Of a stretch of 64,000 nt of DNA, positions 34,001-46,300 are shown piece after piece; the stretch's first letter is position 1; each line of letters opens with the position of its first letter. Source of the stretch: Apostichopus japonicus (taxonomy: Eukaryota; Echinodermata; Holothuroidea; Aspidochirotida; Stichopodidae); the NCBI RefSeq assembly GCF_037975245.1, contig NC_092583.1, forward strand, positions 12,751,264 through 12,815,263, in the 5' to 3' direction. Under the pieces are notes generated by a model. That model was given only the letters and a program-made list of their open reading frames with translations. It was not told where the DNA came from and made no database searches. The translations under genes and the position numbers were made by a program.

Positions 34001-34439
34001 TGCACCCTCGCTCAACTGCACCTATCAACTATATATTAGCGTATATACTCTCCTATTTTTGCAACAAATGAAGGTTAATTCGCCAGTGTTTAAAGCATTC
34101 ACAATATTTCGCCACCCACACTTTTCACACTATATTGATGATATGTATTAAAAACCGAAGTGAAAAAGAAAGAAAGACAGACTTCATTATTGGAATGAAG
34201 AGCTGGTCTACCTTATTATTAGACAAACATCAATATTTGGATAATGCTGTAACTATTCTTGTAACTAACTATTTTGTACCACAGTGGTGTGTGTAAGGGG
34301 GTGGTGGGGGGGGCATGGCCCACCCACTTTTCCATCGTTCGATGATTCGGCGGGGGAAATGGTTCAGTATATAAGGGGATTGTTTTACTTTCAGCCGGGA
34401 AAATTTAGACCACTGTGTGTAACTATACATATTGTACAG
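31050..34439. other. Upstream region of carboxypeptidase copy B; no gene seen
   Basis: Apart from the inverted MITE at 32766-33139, this 3.4-kb region has no supported gene. It should contain the copy B promoter (- strand, above 31049), but I see no clear core element. A B-box-like CTCGAACCGGGGACC (- strand GGTTCGAG) near 32337 hints at another degraded tRNA-derived repeat without a clear A-box. Confidence 0.4.
32766..33139. mobile_element. Second copy of the same MITE, inverted
   Basis: This 374-bp copy is the reverse complement of the element at 30059-30393, from CAAGGGCGTAGGAACC at its left to TTCCTACGCCACTG at its right. It retains a longer central part (about 33030-33090). Flanks share TGATCCG with one extra base on the left, an imperfect duplication. 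It sits about 1.7 kb upstream of the copy B start codon. Confidence 0.8.
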
Positions 34440-35720
34440 AATTTATGTAAATGACCTCCCTCTTACAATACGCTAAATTCTACACAAGATTGCAGTCAAT
34501 TCGCCGACGACCTCGCTATTTGGCAAAGTAGTAAAAGAATCTCTTTTAGCCTTAGTTCAATTAAAAAATTCACTGATTGCGTTTACACCTATAGTGTAGT
34601 AAATAGAGAGTTAAAATAAACCCAGATAAATCTATGTTTGTAATATTTAAGTATCCTTACTCTAGAACCGTGGTTTTCAACCTTGGGCTCGCGGGCCCAT
34701 TTGGGCCCGCGAAGCCGATTTTGTGGGCTCGCGAGCATTGCCCTAGTAATGATTAAAAATTGTGGCATTTTTGGGGGCTGGTGGCGAAGGCACATGATGA
34801 TGTTTCTTAGGAAGCCTCTTCGATGAAACCTTGTACAACGGGTAAAATTTACTCAACCCTAACCCTATAAGACTAGTATAAGAGAATTCGGTGACTCCCA
34901 TCAACCACTGCACACTACGTATTTACCAAGGTTATGATGTGTGGAAGCCTTGCTTTGTACCATTGCCTTGTACCATTGCGGGTTGCAAGAAATCTTTGAG
35001 ATAGGCTCTAATTGGGAAGTACCTGTCATCTGATCACGGAGGAACATACATAGCTCTGATTGAGTCCCCGGGTCACTTGTGTCAAGAATACACTAATAAA
35101 CGCTGTGAAATTGATTTTATGAAGTTGATAACTTTGCAGGGTAGGGTATGGGCTCGCGAGGACGGCTCGGAAGACGAATTGGGCTCGTGATCGAAAAAAG
35201 GTTGAAAACCAAGGCTCTAGAATGACTTGACTGAGGACTATAAATTATCAAAATTTCTAGCACTAACACAACCCCCAGCAAAGAGGTTATTTTCCTAGGA
35301 ATTACCCTATACAGGGACAGTAAGCAAAACTTTAAAAACATATTTATATCTCTACCGGGAGAGCCTGGAGGATCTCAAATATTCTTAAAAGTCTAAGGAA
35401 TCTTATTTGTCTCCCTCCGCACATCCTTTTACAGCTTCATAATACTTAAATCAAACCTTTTACTACATACGGCAGTATCTGCCTCCTAAGTTGTTCTAAA
35501 GTTTCGATTATCCAAACTAAACATTTTTAATAATAAAGCGCTAAGAATTTGTCAATACACCCCTAGTAATATTGCTACCAAAAAAGCTGCTTGAAGCAGT
35601 AAACACAATCCCTCTCTTTGATCAACTTAATTTTTTTTTTTTCAAACTAAAAATATTTTTTTAAATAACACATCTCCTAGACCCCCTTATTCAAAATCTC
35701 CTGCTTAAGTACATCATTAA
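34440..35720 (+). pseudogene. Decayed LINE reverse transcriptase
   Basis: Translation in shifting frames gives reverse transcriptase landmarks. First comes YVNDLP, then QFADDLAIWQSSK (the YADD-type catalytic motif, near 34498-34540), NPDKSMFVIF, then VIFLGITLYRDSK (near 35290) and NKALRICQYTPSNIATKKA (near 35535). The order matches non-LTR retrotransposons of the Jockey/CR1/I type. Many stops and frameshifts make it non-functional. It is split by a 547-bp hAT element at 34668. It lies upstream of PA2G4. Confidence 0.75.
34668..35214. mobile_element. hAT-type element inserted in the LINE remnant
   Basis: The element starts CCGTGGTTTTCAACCTT and ends AAGGTTGAAAACCAAGG, a near-perfect inverted repeat of the 'GTGGTTNTCAACC' type common in hAT elements. 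It is flanked by CTCTAGAA on both sides (34660-34667 and 35215-35222), an exact 8-bp duplication. The inner edges carry GGGCTCGCG and its relatives. No transposase frame is present. Because it interrupts the reverse transcriptase between recognisable motifs, it inserted after the LINE did. Confidence 0.85.
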
Positions 35721-35937
35721 TAAAACCTACTCAAAACATAATTTAGAAATCCTCTCTAGATAAGTTAGACTTTTTAAACTGGGAGGAGGCTTAGGCTCTG
35801 GGAGAAGGAGGGACCCCCTGTTTAGGACCCCGGTGGCTAGAGGGCTTGTGAGTCAAACTCAGGAAAAATAGTTCTCTCGCGGGGAACAGCCTAGTCTTGG
35901 CCAAGTCGTTTGTAATACTCTTTTTCTCGCGTGCATA

Positions 35938-36420
35938 TGGAAAGCCGTTTTAACATTTAATAAGGAATTTCAGATATCTCGAAATAATTTCAGATATCTC
36001 AAATTAAATTACAGATATCTCAAATTTATTTAAGATATTTACAAATAATTGCAGATATCTTAAAATCAATTTCAGATATCTCGAAATACCAGGGAATTTC
36101 AGATATCTGAAATTGAATTCGAGATATCTCGAATTCATTTTCAGATATCTCGAATTCAATTTCAGATATCTCGAATTCAATTTCAGATATCTGAAATAGA
36201 ATTTTAGATATCTCGAATTCAATTTCAGATATCTCGAATTCAATTTCAGATATCTGAAATAAAATTTCAGGTATCTCGAATTCATTTTCAGATATCTCGA
36301 ATTCAATTTCAGATATCTCGAACTCAATTTTAGATATCTGAAATAGAATTTTAGATATCTAAAATAAGAAACAATTTAAGATATCTGAAATTCCCGATTA
36401 AATGTTAAAATAGCTTTCCA
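35938..36420. mobile_element. TA-flanked inverted-repeat element filled with a palindromic array
   Basis: The left end TGGAAAGCCGTTTTAACATT and right end AATGTTAAAATAGCTTTCCA are inverted repeats with two mismatches. TA lies on both outer sides (35936-35937 and 36421-36422), as with Tc1/mariner-type insertion. The interior is about 20 copies of a 20-21-bp unit built on the palindrome AGATATCT joined by GAATTC- or AATTTC-like spacers. The whole element could fold on itself in many registers. A - strand open frame of RYLK repeats is only a reading of the array. Confidence 0.82.
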
Positions 36421-37193
36421 TACGTGCAACTGTATATATGCCTCAGAGTCCGTTTCTGCCTATACCACGAATGTGCTTGCCCATATTTTTTAACATTACA
36501 TGCACGAGGATCTGTCCGATACAAACGTCTTGGACATTTCTCAAAGGGGCGTGAACTTATGCATACCACAAATTATTAGTATCAATCGAGAGCGTTGTCG
36601 CGGGCGTTTCTCTGGGCAGTACAGCAAATAGATGTGGGAAAATAGTTTTGTGGAAAAGAAAGGTACACTAGGCTGTTCATACTAGGGTCTTAACAAGACT
36701 AGGAAGAGCCCAGCCACTTGGAAGGGATTTTTCCTTTTTTTCATAGCTTTGTTCTCCTCCCGGGATGGTAGGGTTGCCAGGTCTGGAGCAGCCTTCCATT
36801 CTGTTTATATTGCTTGACTTCTGTATACCCTTGCCGTTGTATTTCAATAGTGTGTTTAAATTTGTCTTATACTAACCTGCAGGAGCCGGTTCGATCAGGT
36901 TTGTCCCCACCCCCTGACACTACGTGCAATTGTTGACATTCACGGCAAATGAAATATATCAAAATACGCCGAGGATGGGGTAGGTTATGCGGGATATTAA
37001 AACTATACTCATTATTCATCAAGATTACAATTTTTATGTAGAAAAAGGGCACATTTTTAACCTGAGGAAAAGTGGGGGCACGTGCCCCCTGGTCCCCCGG
37101 TTCCGCCGCCCTTGAGAGGACCCCACCCCCCTTCCGTTCCGCAGTTGTTCGGGACATGACATGAATATGCCTCGTTGAAAATACTATTACCAA

Positions 37194-37306
37194 ATTTGGC
37201 GCCAAATATTGCGGGCGCTTGTCCTAGTCGGATTCAATCACTATCCCAGCTAGCCGTTTGCACTACATTTGTGTATATATGTGAGTTGTACTCCGTAGCC
37301 CACGTG
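37194..37306 (+). promoter_or_regulatory. PA2G4 proximal promoter: E2F-type palindrome, TATA-like stretch, E-box
   Basis: A perfect 14-base palindrome ATTTGGCGCCAAAT (37194-37207) contains TTTGGCGCCAAA, the textbook E2F site, about 112 bases upstream of the PA2G4 start codon. A TATATAT stretch lies at 37274-37280 and a CACGTG E-box (the Myc/Max or USF type) at 37301-37306, only 12 bases before the ATG. Sequence identity to known motifs is direct; binding is inferred. Confidence 0.55.
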
Positions 37307-37318
37307 TGAATTATCGAA

Positions 37319-40300
37319 ATGGCAGATAGTGGATCCGAAGAAGAGCTAACAATTTCCAATGATTTGGTCGTTACCAAGTATAAAATGGCCGGTGATATGG
37401 TCAACTGTAAGTTATAGTCGTTTAAAGAATGAAAATGAGGAGTTTTAAGGGAATGTAAAGTTGTCAAGTAGCGATAATAAGAGTCACCGTTTCAGTACTA
37501 TTGTAGTACATTAAGCCGTACTATACAATATGGAGTGTAATGTGCGTGTGTAGGCTAGGCCTTATTCACTACACAATAGGACATGGATTACTCATAATGT
37601 CGTAATTGCCATAACATAGGTAAAAGAACCCGGGATTTTGGACATGGGCAGCTCTCTTTGAAGTTTCAAAGCATTTTTTTGTAAAGATGAATTTGATTTT
37701 GGTGGATTTTCTAATGGTAAATAGTAATATTTGAGTCTAAACCCTTAACCTTATGTTAGTTGGTACATTGTTCGGCTAACCATACTATTTTGATAGGCCT
37801 AACCTAATGCAGTTTATTACAGGGCTTTCATTAGTTGGATTCGGGAGTAATAAAAGAATACCCCACACTTTTTCAACCGATTCTCTTCAGTGGAATCGCA
37901 GTATGAGACATTGCCGGATTTATGAACATATGAAACAGTTGCAATTACAGAAAAAAACTATTTTTTTTAAAGTAGGCCTAGCCTAGGCCTACTTAGCTTT
38001 GCAGTAAGCATATGTTGAAATAACATGTATTGGGTTGCTTCTTAAAAAAGTCAAAATTTTCTGTAACTTCGAGGCTACCTAAACTCATAGTGGCTCCAAG
38101 GGTGATTTGTAAGCAAGTATGCATGAGTAATGAGGAAAAAGATCTATAACTTAGATACATCGACAATGTAAGTTAAATGACAGTACATTAAAAGAAATAT
38201 TCTAGCTTAAAAAAGTCCAATTTCTTCACCTAGGATTCAAGGAGCAGTTCTAATGAAACAGTCATAGTAACTATTTGGTACAGTACATCATGCACTAAAG
38301 TTTTTGTATATTTTCCTAACCCAACTTCTTCAACTTGAAGTGGCTACACCGATACCGAGTCAAAGTAAATTTTTGATACAGCATCATCAAGTTTTTTTGT
38401 GGTTGAATTATATTTTTAGTTTAATTTCTTCAGTTTGGGGGGACTGACGGATGCAAAATAACTCTGACATACAGTACACGATATGTTAAAAGTTCTATTC
38501 TTTTCGAAAAATGTTCTTGGTCGTTTTCCTTGACCCAAGGTGAGTCTGTGGATACTAATCGGACTAACTTTTTGCCACTGTGGAACACGGAGCCGGGTTT
38601 AAAGTTGATATCTTGATGACTATAAAATATCAGTGATTAGGCAGAATACTGTAGGCCATATGTACATGCTGAAGTAAAGGATTGATGGGATATAATGGAG
38701 GATTTACATTACACAGGGATGTAAGTCTTCCGTATTTTTTTCGGAAATCCAGTTTTTTTTTGACAGGATGTAAGTCTTCCGTATTTTTACGGAAATCCGT
38801 TTTTTTTTTAATTCCAATAAAGTTGCACAAAATTGTACAAATATCAAAGACACAACGCGGCAAAAATGCCTGGCCCGTTGCAGCAAGCTAACTTCAATTT
38901 TCACTCATCGATCAACCAAAATACCATTTCCTGTTACACATCGCATTGCACTGTACAACATTGTGTGTGGCATGTGAACATCGTTGCGTACGTGCGAACT
39001 TCAAATCGCCATAGCTCATTTCTGTCGTTGAAAAACCTTGCCTAATTCATGTTGATTCGTAACTGCTGGTGCTCGACATAAGTTTCGGAAATAACGCTTG
39101 TGATATTTGTGAGCGGCTAAATCTACGGGATACGCATATGATAGTCGATAGTCGTGATCGCTTTCAAATGTGAGACTGTTTTTTATTCCGGATTTTGCTG
39201 CGAAGTATTAGTTACTTGGAGCTAGCCTAACATAACGATAGTGTGTAAGTAGTCAGAACTAGGGCTATGATGTGTTAGCGCTAATACTTTTGAGCTAGCC
39301 TAACATAACGATAGTGCGTAAGTATTCAGAGCTAGGAGTAGGATGCGTTAGGACGACATTCCCCCGGTTTCTCCGAATAGTTTTCCGGTTTTTTTTTTTT
39401 TGGCTGCACTTACATCCCTGATTAGTGCTATCTGGGAGAACAGGGATGAAGGCAATATGATATAGTCTGGAGGAAGAACAAGTAATATAGTTTTGGATGG
39501 TAAAATGTCATTTGGCCCCTTCGCCAGTCTGCTCCAGTGTGTATTAACAACACATACTGGACATGACAACCAACCATCCGTACGGAACAAGATCAGAATA
39601 TCTTGTATTGGAAGCACTGGTCTCAGTGTCATAACCCGTTTACATTCGCCATGAAAGGAACAACTATGACTGAAATAGCTTCTACACCTAGTGGTAACAT
39701 TACATATACACAATGGCAGCCCACTTACACAACTTTCCAAAGCCTGATAACTCCCAAATGGCTGGCACAACAGTTTTCCTTTGAATAGTTGTATGGTACA
39801 AATATCTCTTTCATGTAAAGCTGAAGATCGATTTAAGTTTTGCTTTTCCTATAAATGCTTGGATCCCCCTACACGCTAAAATACAGGTTAACAACAGAGG
39901 CATTACCTGTAAGTCTTCTGCAGGAAACAAGGACTGGAGATTGTGTCTTCTCTATCCCTCAAGTGTACAGTAGCTTTGTGATGCTTTTCAACTTACTAAT
40001 ACCCAGAAGAAGTATGTTATAGCTCTTGGCCATGAAAGACTAGTAGTTCATAAAGTTAAACTTTCCTCAAAAAGGGGTGGCATCCAAAGTTTTGAGAGTC
40101 ATAAAGTTACGTTGGAAATACCTTTGATGGTTCTATAAAACTGTTGGGAAATGTGATCTGATCACCTGCTGCTACAAGGTCAAAGGTCAAGACACCCGAG
40201 GGAATGCGATGAAAGATCTTGAAGAGATAAAGATGTAATATTGATAAGGTCCTCAAAGGCCACAAGATAAAGGGGGATTCTAAAACCTGACATTTTCCTA

Positions 40301-43300
40301 GACCTAGAGGGATGAAGTATCTGTTTATCTACAGTATCTTTTGTTTGGGTTACTATGTACAGTTACTACAGTAGGCTATTCACTGCCCAAGGGAAAGTAA
40401 AATCACCTAGGCTGTCAAGTTTAGCTGTCACAGAATACTATAGGAATGAAATGTAGCCAGGGCCAAAATTTTTGTTTTGCTTTGTCAGACCATCAAATTT
40501 GGTTGTCCGAAACAATGTAGCACCCTAACAACGAACAATCAATATAGTACTGCAGTATGTATTGTACACTGTAGTCTATGTTTGGTGACTAAAACACCAG
40601 CTCTGAGCTCCCCTTTGGGTGCATCATAGGACCTTTCTTGTATTTTATCAGTATTTGCAAGGTGTTGGCAGGCAATACCAATTTAATCTTTCTTTTCAAG
40701 CCTCCCCCCCCCTCCTCCCTCTACATCCCTCCTATCCATTGAGTTACTGTGCTCATCAGGAATTAAATAATATTGTTGAAATTTGGCATCCTACAAATTT
40801 GAGGTTTCAAAAAACCTGGTCATGCATTCATCCTTGAATTTTGTTATAGCAATTAGGCCTGCTTTCTCTGTGTGTGCATCTGTATATGCAATTTACCATG
40901 TTTGTTCCCGTATAAGCTTGTAATGTGCGTGCAGTACATTTGTAGTGTGCATGACATTCATTTGTATGGCGTGTGTCATACATTTGTACTGCGTGTCATA
41001 CAACATACAGTACATTTGTATGGTGTCATGGTGTGTCATACATTTGTATGTATGGTGTGTGTTACACATTTCTATTCTGTGTTGTACATTTCTATTCTGT
41101 GTCATACATTTGTATGTATGGTGTGTGTTACACATTTGTATTCTATGTTGTACATTTCTATTCTGTGTCATACATTTGTATGGTGTGTGTTACTGTGTTA
41201 TACATTTGTATTCTGTGTGTCACACATTTGTATTCTGTGTCATACATTTGTATGGTGTGTGTTATACATTTGTATTCTGTGTGTCACACATTTGTATTCT
41301 GTGACATACATTTGTATGGTGTCATGGTGTGTCATACATTTGTACTGCGTGTCATACAACATACATTTGTATGGTGTCATGGTGTGTCATACATTTGTAT
41401 GTATGGTGTGTGTTATACATTTCTATTCTGTGTGTCGTACATTTCTATTCTGTGTCATACATTGTATGGTGTGTGTTATACATTTGTATTCTGTGTTGTG
41501 CATTTCTATTCTGTGTCATACATTTGTATGGTGTGTTATACATTTCTATTCTGTGTTGTACATTTCTATTCTGTGTCATACATTTGTATGGTGTGTGTTA
41601 TACATTTGTATTCTGTGTTGTACATTTCTATTCTGTGTGTCATACATTTGTATGGTGTGTGGTATACATTTGTATTCTATGTGTCACACATTTCTATTCT
41701 GTGTGTCATACATTTGTATGGTGTGTGTTATACATTTGTATTCTGTGTTGTACATTTCTATTCTGTGTGTCATACATTTGTATGGTGTGTGTTTTACATT
41801 TCTATTCTGTGTTGTACATTTCTATTCTGTGACATACATTTGTATGGTGTGTGTTATACATATTTTGCTGTGTGTCATACATTTGTATGGTGTGTGTTAT
41901 ACATTTGTGTTCTGTGTGTCATACTGTACATTTGTATACTGTGTCATACATTTGTATGGTGTGTGTTATACATATTTTGCTGTGTGTCATACATTTGTAT
42001 GGTGTGTGTTATACATTTGTGTTCTGTGTGTCATACTGTACATTTGTATACTGTGTCATACATGCTCTACTTTGAATGATCTTACAGGTATCCTGAAGGA
42101 GGTACATGCGGCCATAGCTCCTGGCAAGAAGGTCTTGGAGATTTGTGAGTTTGGTGATAACAGACTCTTGGAGGAAACAGGCAAAGTTTACAAGAATAAG
42201 GACATCAAAAAAGGTACTTTGAAAGAACACGTTTTTTTTAATCAAATGTAGTGTTGCACCATTTTACCAGTACAGAATGATTGCACCGTTTTATCGTTTA
42301 CAGATAACACTTATTCCGTTACACGGTATGTCAGACCCGTCAACTAGGGATTGTGGAGAATGACGTCTTCTGTAATATAATTCTACTCATAAATTTATAG
42401 GAGTGTTAGGCAACCATGTGGTCGAACGTAACAGCAATAATGAAAGTATTCCATGGATATCTTGCGTCACAATTTCAGCGGTATAGGTTAGATTTTCCCC
42501 ATTGACTTAGTGTGGTGTTAGGCTACCATGTGGGAGAAACTAAAAGAATTCTCACAATTATTATTTATCATTCCTTTTTTTCATAGAAGGAAAGACTGAC
42601 AGGGAATTTTACGAGATGTTAATGGATTAAAGACGGGATAACTAAAAATAATAATCGCAAGTGGCTTTTTACTAATCGTTTATTCCAAATGCGATCAAAT
42701 TGCGCGAATCGCGCAATCTCGTCGCTAATGCGAACCTTGGGCCTGCATAAAAGATAGTAGTAGTAACAACTGTTTAAGAGCTAAATTGGGATAGATATAT
42801 GGTCTGATCCAATAGAGGTGGAGAGCAAGCATAAGCAGCGGCGGGAGTGCGATGTTAGTAGTGATGTTAATTATATGAAGTTATTAACAAACTTCAGGCC
42901 AACTTACTTTTACACAAGTTATTAACAAGTTAATGAAAGAAACAAAAGCAAATAGAAATTATTGAGGAAGATTTTATACCTTATCTTACACCTACGTATT
43001 TGTACATGAAACCATTGTCAGTAGAGAATATAATTCATTTATTATAGTATCCAATATGTAATTTCTTGAAAATCGTGATACACGAGGGTAAATAATTTTT
43101 TCCGGGTACACGGATACCCAACGGGTAGCGGCTCTCGGGTACCCGGTTCCCGATTTTTGGACCTGTGTAAACACTAATTTTCATACATGTGTGTCAGAAC
43201 AAAGAATTGGGACTGTGTGTGGAGTAAACTTGGTTGCATTTGTGTAGAATCTTTTTTTTTTCACCATGCAGGCAAGCTCACACGGATACCCGACGGGTAG

Positions 43301-46300
43301 CGGCTCTCAGGTACCCGGTTCCCAAATTTTGGACCTGTGTAAACATTAATTTTCATACATGTGTGTCAGAACAAAGAATTGGGACTATTAGTGTGGAGTA
43401 AACTTGGTTGCATTTTGTGTAGAATCTATTTTTTTTCACCATGCAGGCAAGCTCACACGGATACCCGACGGGTAGCGGCTCTCGGGTACCCGGTTCCCGA
43501 TTTTTGGACCTGTGTAAACACTAATTTTCATACCTGTGTGTCAGAACAAAGAATTGGGACTACTGTATGTGTGTGGAGTAAACTTGGTTGCATTTTGTGT
43601 AGAATCAATTTTTTTTCACCATGCAGGCAAGCTCACACGGATACCCGACGGGTAGCGGCTCTCGGGTACCCGGTTCCCGATTTTTGGACCTGTGTAAACA
43701 CTAATTTTCATACCTGTGTGTCAGAACAAAGAATTGGGACTACTGTATGTGTGTGGAGTAAACTTGGTTGCATTTTGTGTAGAATCGATTTTTTTTCACC
43801 ATGCAGGCAATTTTTTCTTTTTCAAAATTCCCAAGAGTTCAAATGTCACTTTTCTTTTGATCTTTTCTTCCAGGCATTGCCTTCCCTACATGCATTTCCA
43901 TCAACAACTGTGTGTGCCACTTTTCTCCTCTTCGAAGCGACAAAGAAGTAGAGTTCAAAGAGGGAGATTTAGTGAAAGTGTAAGTCCCAGCTCTTATTTA
44001 CTCATCATGAAGCCAAAACATGAGCAAGATAATGTGCTAGATTTGCTTGACTAGAAATAGTGAAGCCCATAAGCGATGAAAATGTCTGAGATAACCAATA
44101 TCTGTTCGGACAACCAAAATCAGCTTTGTAGGTAGTGAAATGGACGACTAGCTGTTTTACATCAAATTCAGATTGTATCATAACTAAATGCCCTCAAGGA
44201 GGTAAAAATGATAAATTGGTAACTCTCTTGGTCGGGCCTATGATCCAACCAGAAGGGGGAGTTTTACAAGCCCAATGCTGGAGTTGTACTCTCCAAACCT
44301 ACACATCTCTCTTTCAGTGTAAATATTGATTGTTTCTGTTGGACAACCAAATATGCTGTTCAGACAACTCAAAAAGCAAAAATCATTCAAGTAGTTTGTC
44401 CCGCATATCAAATTTTGGCTAGAAATATGTGCTCTTTAAGCTGAATTGTTTCTATGGTCCTTTGAGAAATTGTATTACTCCTGTGTTGGAACTCTCTAAA
44501 ATGTGTTCTTTTTTTTTAAATATATTTTTTTGATATGCTACTCCTGCAGGGATTTGGGTGCTCATATCGATGGCTTTGTGGCTGTATGTGCGTATTCTTT
44601 CGTCGTCGGTGCCTCTAAGGACAACAAGGTCAAAGACAGACGAGCTGATGCAATATTAGCGGCTCATAACAGCGCAGAAGCCGTTCTTCGGAAGCTCAAG
44701 CAAGAAGTCGAGGTGAGTACGATGGGCAAGATTTTTTCGTTCTTCAGTAGGTTGGAAGGAAGAAAGGCTGGCATTTGCGAGAACTTTGGCTAGGTTTCAG
44801 ACTCCTAAAAAGACAGTCCAATCTAGGTTTGGAATGTCACACATTCTTACTTGAAACTTGAGCTTGTAAAATGAAAGCACATTTATGCAGGCTTCAGAGA
44901 AGGCTAGTGAGGGGGGGGGGGGGAACTTGTAACCCCTTTGCTTGATTATTTGAAATGGAATAAATCTATGCTACGAAATAAATGTGTGAGTCGTTTACAA
45001 GTGGGAAAAAAAAGCTTAAGAATGAGTAAAAAAAATAAATCAAAATCTATAACCAGCTTTCAAATAAACCCGTTTTCGTCTCTTTTTCAAAGAACTATGA
45101 TGTCACAGAGGTTATTCAGAAGGTTTCGGAATCTTTCGAGTGCCAACCAATCCAGGGCATGTTATCACATCAGTTAAAGCAACACGTTATTAACGGGGAG
45201 AAGAGTATCATACAAAACCCAACAGACGAACAAAGGTATTTATCTTTGGATATTTGCTAATGTGGGATTGATCACTGAACACTCTACCCGTGGGATCTTG
45301 GTGACATTCTCCTAAAAAAACGTCTTCTCTATGTAGTCCTTCTTAATTAAGGGGGTTGGGGGGGCGGGGGCATCATTAATTCAGCCCTGTGGGGGGCATT
45401 ATCAATTCAGCCCTCTCAGATGGTCGTTTGCACTCTCGCTTAACTCAAAACTCAAGAAATTGATACGTATCAGTTAGTGTTTGCACGGGTTATCCGGGTA
45501 CCCGCCCGACGCGATCCTACCCGGTTCCTAATTTATTACCCGAATCCTACGCAAAGTGTGATTTAAAAAAAAAAAAAAAAAAAATTGGCAAACCGACGGT
45601 TAGGCAGATTTCCCATTGACTTTGTGTGATGTTAGGCTACAATGTGGTCGAAGATAACAGCAATAACGAAAGTACCCGCCCGACGTGATACTACCCGGTT
45701 CCCAATTTGATACCCGAATCCTACGCAAAGTGTGATTGTTTAAAAAAAAAATTGCAAACCGATGGTTAGGCAGATTTCCCATTGACTTAGTGTGTTGTTA
45801 GGCTACCATGTGTTCGAAGATAGCAGCAATAATGAAAGCTTTCCATAGATATCTTATAACTGCGTCACAATTTCAGCTAATAAACAAATGGCTAGGCTAC
45901 ATTACCCCCATTGACTTAGTGTGGTGTTAGGCAACCATGTGGTCGAACGTAACAGCAATAACGAAAGTATTCCATGGATGTCTTATAACTGCGTCACAAC
46001 TGCAGCAAATAAACAGATGGTTAGGCTTAGCTAGATTTCTCATTGACTTAGTGTGGTGTTAGGCTACCATGTGGAAGAAAGTATTATTTATTCATTCGTT
46101 TATTTCATAGAAGGAAAGGCTGACAAGGAATTTTACGAGATGTTTATGGATTATAGACGGGATAACTAAAAAATAGTAATCGCAAGTGGCTTTTTACTAA
46201 TCGTTTCTTCCAAATGCGATCAAATTGCGTGAATCGCGCAATCTCGCGGCTAATGCGAACCCTGGGCCTGCATAATAGATAGTAGTAGTAGTAACAACTG

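Noticed and set aside
36004-36327. - strand frame with repeated RYLK motifs
   Set aside because: The repeat is the palindromic DNA array inside a transposon, equally patterned in other frames.
40893-42079. Long Cys/Tyr/Val-rich open frames
   Set aside because: Produced by the minisatellite in PA2G4 intron 1; they lack codon bias independent of the repeat and overlap in all + frames.
42249-42260. TAGTGTTGCACC as the left end of the intron 2 hAT copy
   Set aside because: It resembles the family end, but the flanking 8 bases do not match those after 43174, so the boundary is not proven.
43361-43951. 196-codon frame with a repeated peptide
   Set aside because: It reads through the hAT-derived tandem array and enters PA2G4 exon 3 in the wrong frame.
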